Origin: Bryobacterales bacterium
Lineage (GTDB): Bacteria; Acidobacteriota; Terriglobia; Bryobacterales; Bryobacteraceae
Direction: 5' to 3'
Length of the DNA: 64,000 nt
Assembly: GCA_025350625.1 (NCBI GenBank)
Contig: JANXXL010000131.1
Coordinates: 1 to 64,000 of the forward strand
Positions within the stretch are counted from its first letter, which is position 1; each line of letters begins with the position of its first letter. A program made the translations under genes and the position numbers. Positions 17,979-25,661 of this stretch are shown here, piece after piece. The notes beneath the pieces were generated by a model, which saw nothing but the letters and a program-made list of their open reading frames with translations, was not told the origin of the DNA and did not search any database.

Positions 17979-18838
17979 CAGACCCCGATCTTCCGCAGCA
18001 GCGCCTCGGCTTCGGATTTCGGTGGATCGCTCGGAGTGATCGGCGTTTGCAAGTAACGCCGCAGCAATTTTCGGGCTTCGTCCAGATTTCGGCCGGTCTT
18101 GACATAGACAGAGGCGCGCTCGAAAATCACTCGTGGATTTTGCGGAGCCACTCGTTCGGCCTGTTCGAACAAGGCGTCGCTCTCCCTGGTCTTTCCGCGA
18201 TTTGCCAAATATTTGGCGAGATCGATCATGCGGCTCGCCTGCCGGGGAGCCAATTCCACCGCGGTTCGCAGATGCTGTTCGGCCGAATCGTATTGTTTAC
18301 GGTGCTCATCCAACTGGGCCTGGTAGTAGTGCCCCTCGGCAGGGTCTCTTAGGGCGACTCTTGCGGCCAGCGCTTCCGCTTTATTCGCGCCGCCCCCCAG
18401 GAAACCAGGCGCCCCAAGGTAATAGTCGAAAAGATCGCCAATCGCTTCCCGGTTGGTGGGATCGAGCGACACCGCCCGCTCGAACATTTGACGTGCCTTC
18501 GACGCATACCCCGGAGCTGAAAAAGGATTCGAAGTTTCCGCCCGCCGCCCGTAGCCCCGTCCCAACCACAGCAAGCATTCCGAATTGCCCGGCGTGAGCG
18601 CCGCCGCGCGCTCCAGAGACTCAGTGGCCTTGCGATATTCGCCCAGCATGAAATAGTCCTGACCGATAAGCTGCAAAACCGCAGCATCCTTATCTTCAAC
18701 GGCCAGCAACTCTTTAAGGGACCCCGCGTAATCTGTACGCTGGTAAAGTTCGTGAGCCTCGGTCCATGCGAGTGATTCCGCTCGCCCGGCGGCTCCCGCC
18801 AGCAAAACTCCGGCAATGATGAGAACAAATCGGTGCAT
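17978..18838 (-). CDS. Exported TPR-repeat protein
   Basis: 286 aa from the ATG at 18838 (signal peptide MHRFVLIIAGVLLAGAAGRA). An alternative TTG seven codons upstream at 18859 has AAAGGGAA before it and may be the true start. The mature part consists of TPR helices such as AVLQLIGQDYFMLGEYRKATESLERAAALTPGN and ARQMFERAVSLDPTNREAIGDL, a protein-interaction scaffold. It is the first gene of the TPR, permease, TolC run. A perfect palindrome lies 43 bases upstream between it and the divergent TPR gene. Specific role unknown. Confidence 0.8.
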   Translation of the reverse strand: MHRFVLIIAGVLLAGAAGRAESLAWTEAHELYQRTDYAGSLKELLAVEDKDAAVLQLIGQDYFMLGEYRKATESLERAAALTPGNSECLLWLGRGYGRRAETSNPFSAPGYASKARQMFERAVSLDPTNREAIGDLFDYYLGAPGFLGGGANKAEALAARVALRDPAEGHYYQAQLDEHRKQYDSAEQHLRTAVELAPRQASRMIDLAKYLANRGKTRESDALFEQAERVAPQNPRVIFERASVYVKTGRNLDEARKLLRRYLQTPITPSDPPKSEAEALLRKIGV

Positions 18839-18880
18839 TCGGCTATCTATTTGCTGCAATTTTCCCTTTCACTCATTTTA

Positions 18881-18898
18881 CATGAACTCGTGTTCATG
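18881..18898. promoter_or_regulatory. Perfect palindrome between divergent TPR genes (candidate operator)
   Basis: CATGAAC-tcgt-GTTCATG, seven-base arms around a four-base centre (extends to eight with the flanking A and T). It sits in the divergent region between the TPR/permease/TolC operon and the secreted TPR gene, where a dimeric repressor or activator would bind. Its core GAAC-N4-GTTC resembles the Firmicute LexA box, but acidobacterial LexA specificity is not known to me and the box is absent before lexA in this window. Confidence 0.5.
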
Positions 18899-19036
18899 TT
18901 TTGGATGTGTCTTTTGCCTCGCGGGATGCGTCTTTTTTAATGCGAGCGAATGCTTCCGGCAGTAGGCGAATTCGAACCCGCTGTAGTATCCTAGACGATG
19001 GAAAGTGTCTATAGAACTCGGGAGGTATTTAAGTCC

Positions 19037-20149
19037 ATGTCGATATTTCGAAAGTTCCTGTTGATTCTGCCGGTTAGCCTCATCTTTGCGGTTACCGGCT
19101 GGGGCCAGACCGCCGCGTTTGAAGGCATCGTGAAGGGCCCGGACGGTAAGCCCATGCAAGGTGCGCAGATCAAAATCGAACGTCTGGACGTAAAGGGGAA
19201 TTACCCTACCAAGACCGACAAGAAAGGCCACTACTTCTACGGAGGGTTGCCTCTCGGCACTTACAAGATCAGCGTTCTTGTCGATGGCAAGGATCGGGAT
19301 TTCCGCAATAACGTTCATACGAAAGTGAATGACACCGAGGACGTGAGCTTCGATCTCGCCGCTTCCGGCGGCGGCGCCCCGCAAGCGGATGAAAGCGGGC
19401 GCGCCCTGACCGCCGAGCAGAAAGCGGCCATCGAAAAGGCCAACAAAGAACAGGTCGCCGCGATGGCCAAGAACAAGGCTCTCAATGACGCCTTTAACGC
19501 CGGTAAGACCGCCGCTGGCGCCAACCAATGGGACGGCGCCATCGAAAGCTTCACCAAGGCCGGCGAACTCGACGCCACCCAGCATGTCGTCTGGGGCAAT
19601 CTGGCGGATTCGTATGTGAGCCGCTCTAAGGCCACCCCGGCCGGTCGCGAAGCGGACCTGGGGAAAGCTGCCGAGGCCTATCAGAAAGCTATCGCCATAA
19701 AGGCCGACGACTCGGCGTACCACAATAACTACGCGCTGGTGCTCGCGCAGCAGAAGAAATTCGACGAAGCCCAGACGGAGCTGACCAAGGCCGCCGAGAT
19801 CGACCCGGCCAATGCCGGCAAATTCTATTTCAACCTCGGCGCTGTGTATGTAAACACCGGCAACTCCGATCCGGCCGCCACCGCGTTCAAGAAGGCTATC
19901 GACTTGGACCCGAATTACGCCGAAGCTTACTACCAGTACGGACTCTCGCTCATGGGGAAAGCCACGATTGAGAACGGTAAGACCACGGCTCCTCCGGGCA
20001 CGTCGGAAGCGTTCCAGAAGTATCTGGAGCTGGCGCCCAACGGTCCCAACGCGGAAACATCCAAAGCGATGCTGGCCAGCATGGGTGCGACGGTGACGAC
20101 CAACTTCGCCCAGCCGAAGGCTCCGGCGCAGCAGAAGAAAAAGCAGTAA
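19037..20149 (+). CDS. Secreted protein with carboxypeptidase-like regulatory domain and TPR repeats
   Basis: 370 aa from the ATG at 19037, chosen because GGAGG lies at 19021-19025 and the signal peptide MSIFRKFLLILPVSLIFAVTGWG begins there; an upstream ATG at 18998 would add 13 polar residues. Residues about 25-110 are a CarboxypepD_reg-type beta-sandwich (AAFEGIVKGPDGKPMQGAQI). After a charged linker come TPR units (VWGNLADSYVSRSK, AYQKAIAIKADDSAYHNNYALVL, AATAFKKAIDLDPNYAEAYYQYG). The C-terminus is Ala/Pro/Lys-rich. Likely a periplasmic scaffold. The small YHS-like gene follows after 9 bases. Confidence 0.85.
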   Translation: MSIFRKFLLILPVSLIFAVTGWGQTAAFEGIVKGPDGKPMQGAQIKIERLDVKGNYPTKTDKKGHYFYGGLPLGTYKISVLVDGKDRDFRNNVHTKVNDTEDVSFDLAASGGGAPQADESGRALTAEQKAAIEKANKEQVAAMAKNKALNDAFNAGKTAAGANQWDGAIESFTKAGELDATQHVVWGNLADSYVSRSKATPAGREADLGKAAEAYQKAIAIKADDSAYHNNYALVLAQQKKFDEAQTELTKAAEIDPANAGKFYFNLGAVYVNTGNSDPAATAFKKAIDLDPNYAEAYYQYGLSLMGKATIENGKTTAPPGTSEAFQKYLELAPNGPNAETSKAMLASMGATVTTNFAQPKAPAQQKKKQ

Positions 20150-20158
20150 GTGGAGTAG

Positions 20159-20446
20159 ATGTTCCGGGCCTTCCTGTATCTGATCGTATTCCTGCTCGTA
20201 ATGAGCGTGGTGCGGTCCGTACTCGGGATCGTTACGAAAGCTTTTAGTGGATTGTCCAGCAGTACTTCTCCGCAGGCGGGAGCCTCCAGTTCCCGCCCGC
20301 CTTCTTCCCCTCCCACCGGCGGCGAACTCAAAAAAGATCCTGTCTGCGGGACTTTTATCTCTACCGCCACTGCCTTTCAGAAATCCTCCGGCGGGCAAAC
20401 GTATTACTTCTGCTCCACGGAGTGCCGGGACAAATTCCCAGGTTGA
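20159..20446 (+). CDS. Small membrane-anchored YHS/TRASH-like metal-binding protein
   Basis: 95 aa. An N-terminal hydrophobic segment (FLYLIVFLLVMSVVRSVLGIV) is followed by a Ser/Pro-rich linker and a C-terminal YHS-like module: KKDPVCGTFISTATAFQKSS then TYYFCSTECRDKF, with one Cys plus a CxxxC pair that can bind a metal. The start has AAGTGGAG upstream and lies 9 bases after the TPR gene, so it is probably in the same operon. Such modules appear in heavy-metal proteins and in PP0621-like short proteins; a role with the TPR partner is only inference. Confidence 0.75.
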   Translation: MFRAFLYLIVFLLVMSVVRSVLGIVTKAFSGLSSSTSPQAGASSSRPPSSPPTGGELKKDPVCGTFISTATAFQKSSGGQTYYFCSTECRDKFPG

Positions 20447-20484
20447 GAGTAGCGATGGAAGTGGGGTTGTGAAGCCGAGTGGCG

Positions 20485-21534
20485 CTACTGCCTATTCATC
20501 TCTTCTATTAGCCGCTCCGCTTGAGCCATCTGTGCAGCGGTTCCCCGAAAGACAATCGCTCCCGTCGAGTCGTAGGGGAACACCCATGGACTGCGGGTCG
20601 CCTTGCGAATCTGGTTTGCGGCATTCTCGACATCTGCGATCGTTGCGGCGCGAGTCACGTAGAACACTTGGAGAACGCTGTCGATAGTATCCGGCACCCG
20701 ATAAATGCGCGTAACGGCTTCGTTTGCTGGGGGAGCTGTTGTGGGCGAGCGCTTAGGCTGATCCATCTGGTTGAACAGCCATTCGGCCGTCGCCATCTGC
20801 CCTGCGCTTCCACGGAGGGCCAAGGCTCTCGACGGATTGTATGCGAATGTCGACCGAACCTCGGCTATTGTACGCATCGCGGTGGATACAACATGGAAAT
20901 CCTGGAACGTCTTGGCATGGGCGACGTAGAAAACTTGCAGCACACCCCGATTTTCCTGGTCTACCGTAAAGTACTGGCTTGTGGCAGAGTGCAGAATGGG
21001 CTCGTTCCGGGGCTTGTCCATCTGGCTAAGGAGCCATTCGTTGGCCGCCATTTGGTCGGCGTTGCCACGCATCACGATTGCCCGTTGCGCGTTCTGAGTA
21101 ATCAGCAACCGCAGTTCCGTAATGGCGCGAAGCGAGGTCGCGAGTTCCTGCAATTCCTGAATGGTCGAGGTATGGGCAGCATGATACACACGCACCACGT
21201 TCTCTTCAATACCGGTGAGCCGATATTCGTGCATTACCGGATTGGGTTGCCCAGGGTCAAGCTGATCCAATTCGACAAACAACCACTCGGCCAACGAAAG
21301 CTGCTCTGCGGCTCCCCCGATGGTCAGGGTGAAGGGCTTGGGCTCGGTTGACAAACTGACCTGCGTGATTCCGGCGATCATTTTTATAACCGCCGCGATC
21401 TCCTGAGCGCTTTCCACTGTCTGGGTATGGGCGAATTGAAGGACCCGAGCCTGGCTCGGCTGCAACAAGGATTGCCCCGGCGCGCGCGAAAGGGAAAAGG
21501 CGATGATTACCAGTCCAATGACCTTGGCATACAT
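20485..21534 (-). CDS. Exported protein made of four secretin N-domain-like repeats
   Basis: 349 aa from the ATG at 21534, which has AGGAG upstream and opens a signal peptide (MYAKVIGLVIIAFSLSRAPG). Four repeats follow, each with a (V)LQFAHTQTVESAQEIAAVIK- or VLQVFYVAHAKTFQDFHVVS-like helix-strand half and a (A)LRGSAGQMATAEWLFNQMD-like half. The pattern matches the ring-building N1/NolW domains of secretins, yet there is no C-terminal secretin barrel. The four copies are clearly homologous to each other (GxAxQMAxAEWLxxxMD). It stands alone between converging genes. Function unknown; may assemble in the periplasm as a ring or scaffold. Confidence 0.75.
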   Translation of the reverse strand: MYAKVIGLVIIAFSLSRAPGQSLLQPSQARVLQFAHTQTVESAQEIAAVIKMIAGITQVSLSTEPKPFTLTIGGAAEQLSLAEWLFVELDQLDPGQPNPVMHEYRLTGIEENVVRVYHAAHTSTIQELQELATSLRAITELRLLITQNAQRAIVMRGNADQMAANEWLLSQMDKPRNEPILHSATSQYFTVDQENRGVLQVFYVAHAKTFQDFHVVSTAMRTIAEVRSTFAYNPSRALALRGSAGQMATAEWLFNQMDQPKRSPTTAPPANEAVTRIYRVPDTIDSVLQVFYVTRAATIADVENAANQIRKATRSPWVFPYDSTGAIVFRGTAAQMAQAERLIEEMNRQ

Positions 21535-21686
21535 GGTGTGGACTCCTTTTGTGCGATCCCGGCCTTCACGTCGAGCTAGTTTACAGACTGACTGGGCGCA
21601 GATCAATCCCACCATAAGTCGCCCAGTAATGGAGCTAACAAATCGCTATCGCTCCATGCGGTGCGAACATCGGTACCAGGCAACAC

Positions 21687-22133
21687 TCAGCTTAGTTTCG
21701 ACCGCACGCGGTCGCTAAGCGCCTTGCCATCGACACGCTTGCCTGCGAGCTTAGCCTGCGCCGCTTTCATCACCACTCCCATTTGCTTCAAGGATGTGAC
21801 CCCAGTTTCGGCCATGGCGGCTGCGAGTGCCGCATCGATCTCCGCTTCCGTGGGCGCGGAAGGCATGTAGGATTCGATCAGTTTCAGCTCCGCCTCTTCT
21901 TTATCCGCCAGCTCCGGCCGGTTCCCCTTGCGGAACATGTCGGCCGACTCCCGCCTCTGCTTCACCAAAGTGTTGAGGATCTGGAGTTCCGCCGCCTCGT
22001 CCAACGGCTTCATAGTATCGACGGTGTAGCGTTGCAATGCAGCCTTAATCATGCGTATCGCGTCGAGGCGGGCTTCCTCGCGCCCCTTCATCGCCGCCGT
22101 CATGTCTTTCTGGATTTGTTCGAGTAAAGCCAT
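21687..22133 (-). CDS. GatB/YqeY-domain protein
   Basis: 148 aa from the ATG at 22133 (MALLEQIQKDMTAAMKGREEARLDAIRMI), the standard length and start of the YqeY family; the longer ORF start at 22169 adds 12 unconserved residues. Motifs include LRMIKAAL-type helix near the N-terminus, VKQRRESADMFRKGNRPELADKE in the middle and the C-terminal GKRVDGKALSDRVRSKLS. The domain resembles the tail of GatB and binds tRNA-like surfaces; the cellular role is poorly defined. It is divergent from the catabolic operon. Confidence 0.92.
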   Translation of the reverse strand: MALLEQIQKDMTAAMKGREEARLDAIRMIKAALQRYTVDTMKPLDEAAELQILNTLVKQRRESADMFRKGNRPELADKEEAELKLIESYMPSAPTEAEIDAALAAAMAETGVTSLKQMGVVMKAAQAKLAGKRVDGKALSDRVRSKLS

Positions 22134-22182
22134 AGAGACTAGCTTGGACGACGACGGCTGGCGCGTCAAATCCCGGACTCGC

Positions 22183-22212
22183 TTGACAGGACCATTTTTA
22201 TACGGCTATATT
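22183..22212 (+). promoter_or_regulatory. Sigma70-type promoter of the catabolic operon
   Basis: TTGACA at 22183-22188 and TATATT at 22207-22212 with an 18-base spacer, 40 bases before the ATG of the alcohol dehydrogenase gene. A full -35 consensus and a five-of-six -10 make it the clearest promoter seen in the window. It drives the five-gene operon to 27096. Confidence 0.65.
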
Positions 22213-22252
22213 TTGTTCGGCGTCTCCTGCGCCCGCCGAGCCCACGCGAATC

Positions 22253-23347
22253 ATGAATGAAAAGGTCTTAGCCGCTACCACTTTCGGCGCGATGAAAACC
22301 GAGATTCGCGAGTACCCGTTGCCGGAGGTCCCGCCCGATGCCGGCATTCTCAAGATCGAGGCGGCAGGCGTTTGCGGCAGTGACTGGCAGGCGTATCAGT
22401 CCGATCGTCCGCCGCGCATTATGGGCCACGAAAACGTCGGCCGGATCTATCGCATCGGAGCGATTGCGGCGAAGCGCTGGGGGCTTTCTGAAGGCGACCG
22501 GGTGGCGCTCGAAGAATACCTGCCGTGCGGCCGTTGCAGCCTGTGCCGCTCCGGTGAATTTCGCTTGTGCGAGCAAACGGAAGCCCGGCGTCCGGGCGCG
22601 TTCCGCTACGGCACAACTCCTGTCTCCGAAAAGCCCGGCCTGTGGGGAGGCTTCAGCCAGTTTCAGTATCTGCATCCGGATTCGGTGTTCCATAGAGTTC
22701 CCGACGAGACCCCGGCGGAGCTCGCAGCCCTGTGCCTGCCCCTCGGCAACGGGTTCCAGTGGACCTATCTTGACGGGCGCGCGGGACCGGGCAAGACAGT
22801 TTTGATTCAAGGACCCGGGCAACAGGGCTTAGCGTGTGTCATCGCAGCGAAAGTCGCCGGCGCCGATTGCGTAATCGTCAGTGGATTGAGCCGGGATAAA
22901 GTGCGGCTCGAAATCGCGAAGGCATTCGGGGCGGATCATATTGTTGATGTCGAACAGAATGATCTGGAAGAGAGCGTGCGCGCCATCACCGGGGGCTCTG
23001 GCGTCGATATTTCGATCGACACTGCCGGCGCAGCGGACACGCTTGTCAAAGCCATGCAGGCGACCCGGAAGAATGGCCTTGTGCTTCTCGCTGCGGCTCC
23101 CGCAGGCGCTTCTGAGGGTTTTCACGCGAGCAAGCTGTTGGCCGGCAGAATCACGCTCAAGGCGTGCCGGGGCCACAGCTATGAATCCGTCGAGCTGGCC
23201 TTGCGTTACATTACGTCCGGCCGCTTTCCTTTACACTTGATGACCACGCATCGATTTGGACTCGCCGATGTAGACTTGGCCGTTCGCTCCGTGGGTGGCC
23301 AGGGAGCGCCCGGCGCAGTTCATGTGACGGTTCTACCGTGGACGTAA
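22253..23347 (+). CDS. Zinc-dependent medium-chain alcohol dehydrogenase
   Basis: 364 aa. Catalytic zinc ligands are in GVCGSDW (Cys41) and GHENVG (His59, Glu60); the structural zinc lobe is CGRCSLCRSGEFRLC; the cofactor fold has a GPGQQGLACVIAAK loop. The enzyme oxidises an alcohol (or reduces an aldehyde/ketone) with NAD(P). It is the first gene of an operon with a Rieske oxygenase, a class II aldolase-like protein and a DASS transporter, pointing to oxidation of a diol or alcohol intermediate of an aromatic or carboxylate substrate. The substrate is unknown. Confidence 0.9.
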   Translation: MNEKVLAATTFGAMKTEIREYPLPEVPPDAGILKIEAAGVCGSDWQAYQSDRPPRIMGHENVGRIYRIGAIAAKRWGLSEGDRVALEEYLPCGRCSLCRSGEFRLCEQTEARRPGAFRYGTTPVSEKPGLWGGFSQFQYLHPDSVFHRVPDETPAELAALCLPLGNGFQWTYLDGRAGPGKTVLIQGPGQQGLACVIAAKVAGADCVIVSGLSRDKVRLEIAKAFGADHIVDVEQNDLEESVRAITGGSGVDISIDTAGAADTLVKAMQATRKNGLVLLAAAPAGASEGFHASKLLAGRITLKACRGHSYESVELALRYITSGRFPLHLMTTHRFGLADVDLAVRSVGGQGAPGAVHVTVLPWT

Positions 23348-23349
23348 CC

Positions 23350-23637
23350 ATGGAATTGAATCCCGCCCATATCGTGTCCATGACCGACTGCTCACCGGCG
23401 ACGCTGCGGAACATTATTAAACATCTCGAAGTGTCCACCGATTTCGAACACCTGGTGTACCGTGAGGCGGAACTGGACGCTATCTGGTCGATCACGGGTT
23501 TTTCCCTACGAGGCGCGCCGGCTTCAGCGGAGCGATCTTATCTGGAGCTGTTACACGAGTCCGCGCATCAGGCCCACGACCTGGTGGCGGACCGCCGCCC
23601 CCGGGATGCAGCGGCGCTGCTGCGAAGACTCTTATAA
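23350..23637 (+). CDS. Small protein of unknown function in catabolic operon
   Basis: 95 aa from the ATG at 23350, two bases after the dehydrogenase stop and 16 before the Rieske oxygenase start. No family recognised. It is soluble, His/Asp/Glu-rich and mostly helical in appearance: SPATLRNIIKHLEVSTDFEHLVYREAELDAIW, then SAERSYLELLHESAHQAHDLV and a basic-Leu end. Tight spacing on both sides argues that it is a real gene and not noise. It could be a small accessory or regulatory subunit of the pathway. Confidence 0.65.
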   Translation: MELNPAHIVSMTDCSPATLRNIIKHLEVSTDFEHLVYREAELDAIWSITGFSLRGAPASAERSYLELLHESAHQAHDLVADRRPRDAAALLRRLL

Positions 23638-23653
23638 TGGCGAGGACCTCGTA

Positions 23654-24940
23654 ATGCTCTCCCAAGCCGAAAACGACCTGCTCACTCAGACCGCCATTGG
23701 CACTCCCGCGGGTGAGTACTTCCGCCGCTATTGGCTCCCCGCGATGCTCGCGTCTGAGGTGCCCGCGCCGGATTGCCCGCCGGTGCGCGTCAAGCTACTG
23801 GGCGAAGATCTGATCGCCTTTCGCGATACCCATGGCCGCGTCGGACTGCTCGACGAATTCTGCCCGCATCGCCGCGCCAGCCTGTTTTGGGGCCGCAACG
23901 AAGAGTGCGGTTTGCGTTGCGTCTATCATGGCTGGAAATTCGACCCGAGCGGAGCGTGCGTCGACATGCCCAACGAGCCGGCGCAATACGCGTTCGAAAA
24001 CAAAGTCCGCACTAGGGCGTATTCGACCCGGGAATATGGCGGCGTCATCTGGGCTTACCTGGGGCCGCCGGATCAGCTTCCCGAACTTCCCAAACTGGAG
24101 TGGGCGCGCGTCCCGGATTCGCACCGCTACGTCTCCAAGCGCTTCCAGGAGACCAACTATCTGCAGGCCATCGAAGGCGGGATTGATTCGAGCCACTCCA
24201 ATTTTCTGCACGCGACCCTCGACGCGTTTCGCGTGACCGATTCCTATGTCGAGAAAACCAAAAACAGCGCGAATCTGCGAGCCAAATATCATCTGATGGA
24301 CAAAGCGCCGCGCTTTTCAGTAAAGAAGACCGATTACGGTTTGGTGATCGCCGTCCGCCGCAACGCCGAAGAGGACACCTACTACTGGCGGCTCACGCAA
24401 TTCCTGCTGCCGAGCCATACGATGATTCCCTACCAGAAGGGCCACTCGATCCACGGCCACTGCTGGGTGCCGCGCGACGACCAGACCTGCTGGGTATGGA
24501 CCATGACCTGGAATCCCGACGATGCGCTTTCGCGCGAAGACCGGGATGCAATTGAGAACGACTCCTTCGTTCACGCAAAAGTGGAACCAGTAACGTTTCG
24601 GCCGCTGCGCAACCAGGACAACAACTACCTGATCGACCGCGAGCAGCAGCGAAGCGCAACCATGACGGGCATTCACGGCTTTGCGGCTCAGGATCAGGCA
24701 TTGCAGGAGAGCATGGGCCCGCTTGTCGACCGGACACGAGAACGCCTCGGCACCAGCGATACCGCAATCATCGCCATGCGCCGATTGTTGCTCCAAGAGA
24801 TTCGCTCACTTCAGCAAGGAGAAACCCCGCTCGCCGCACAGCAAGGGGATATTTATTGGGTTCGCTCGTGCTCTCTGGTGCTGAATCGCCAAGTGGAACT
24901 GGATGAAGGCGCCCGTGAGTTAATGAAGGCCGAGGTCTAA
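23654..24940 (+). CDS. Rieske-type aromatic-ring-hydroxylating oxygenase, alpha subunit (phthalate-dioxygenase-like)
   Basis: 428 aa from the ATG at 23654 (GAGGACC upstream). The Rieske [2Fe-2S] site is CPH (Cys70, His72) and CVYHGW (Cys89, His92). The mononuclear iron site is EGGIDSSHSNFLH (Asp178, His181, His186). Length and the LLGEDLIAFRD/GRVGLLDEFCPHR opening match the class of single-component oxygenases such as phthalate 4,5-dioxygenase. There is no beta subunit. The required flavin/ferredoxin reductase is not in this window and would have to be encoded elsewhere. It probably hydroxylates or demethylates an aromatic acid. Confidence 0.92.
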   Translation: MLSQAENDLLTQTAIGTPAGEYFRRYWLPAMLASEVPAPDCPPVRVKLLGEDLIAFRDTHGRVGLLDEFCPHRRASLFWGRNEECGLRCVYHGWKFDPSGACVDMPNEPAQYAFENKVRTRAYSTREYGGVIWAYLGPPDQLPELPKLEWARVPDSHRYVSKRFQETNYLQAIEGGIDSSHSNFLHATLDAFRVTDSYVEKTKNSANLRAKYHLMDKAPRFSVKKTDYGLVIAVRRNAEEDTYYWRLTQFLLPSHTMIPYQKGHSIHGHCWVPRDDQTCWVWTMTWNPDDALSREDRDAIENDSFVHAKVEPVTFRPLRNQDNNYLIDREQQRSATMTGIHGFAAQDQALQESMGPLVDRTRERLGTSDTAIIAMRRLLLQEIRSLQQGETPLAAQQGDIYWVRSCSLVLNRQVELDEGARELMKAEV

Positions 24941-24947
24941 CCTTACT

Positions 24948-25661
24948 ATGCGCGAGCCGGCCCTGCGCGAAGAACTAGTCCGAGCTTGCAAAGTGTTATA
25001 CGCCGCGAAAGCCGCTGGCGACGGACTAGGTGGCCATCTGAGCGCCCGGCTGGACGAGCGGCAAATTCTCATCAAGCCCCGCCCAGTTAGCTGGTGGAAG
25101 CTCGAACCTCAGGACCTGATCCTGATCGATTTCGCAGGTGCGCGTACCGATCAGCCTGGCCAACCAAGCGGTGTGACCGAGTGGCCGATCCACGCCCGCA
25201 TCTATGCCGCCCGTCCGGACGTGCAATGCATCTTTCACGCTCACCCTTCGGCGTCGACGATGATGGCGGCGCTCAATATCCAAATGGAACCCCTCGATCA
25301 GGACTGCGCCTCGTTGACGGATCGGCTCCCCGTCTTAGACAACGGCGCGGTTAGTATCTCGACGCCCGCGTTGGGTGATGAAGCGGCGCGGGCTCTGGGC
25401 CAGATGGGCGCCGTCCTGTTGAAGAATCATGGCTGCGTCGTCGCGGGCGCAGGGATTGCTGAAGTCTGCGTCGCCGCCTGCAAGCTGGAGAAAAGCGCGG
25501 AGACCATGCTGCGCGCCGCCTCGCTCGCGAAGCTCCCGTTGCTTTCCGCCGAAACCCGATCAGCGATTCTGGCGGCGAGAAAAGGCGTGGAATCCGGGAG
25601 CATCAGTCAGGAGCGCTGGCGCATGCTTCAGGATTACTACTTAGGGCGCGCCGATGCCTGA
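24948..25661 (+). CDS. Class II aldolase/adducin-family protein, possibly a dihydroxy-aromatic-acid decarboxylase
   Basis: 237 aa. Zinc ligands are His97 and His99 in IFHAHPSAS and His161 in LLKNHGCVV; Glu78 in TEWPIH is at the usual acid-base position. The family includes fuculose-phosphate aldolase and 3,4-dihydroxyphthalate decarboxylase. Beside a phthalate-type Rieske oxygenase the decarboxylase role is attractive, but is inference. Starts 7 bases after the oxygenase and overlaps the transporter start by 8 bases (ATGCCTGA). Confidence 0.88.
   Translation: MREPALREELVRACKVLYAAKAAGDGLGGHLSARLDERQILIKPRPVSWWKLEPQDLILIDFAGARTDQPGQPSGVTEWPIHARIYAARPDVQCIFHAHPSASTMMAALNIQMEPLDQDCASLTDRLPVLDNGAVSISTPALGDEAARALGQMGAVLLKNHGCVVAGAGIAEVCVAACKLEKSAETMLRAASLAKLPLLSAETRSAILAARKGVESGSISQERWRMLQDYYLGRADA

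Noticed and set aside
18881-18898. LexA box as a firm call
   Set aside because: Only similarity to the Firmicute core; no copy seen at lexA itself, and acidobacterial LexA specificity is not known to me.
18878-20398. Minus-strand 506-codon open frame
   Set aside because: Antisense to the secreted TPR gene and YHS-like gene, with low-complexity Gly/Arg/Val composition and no motif.
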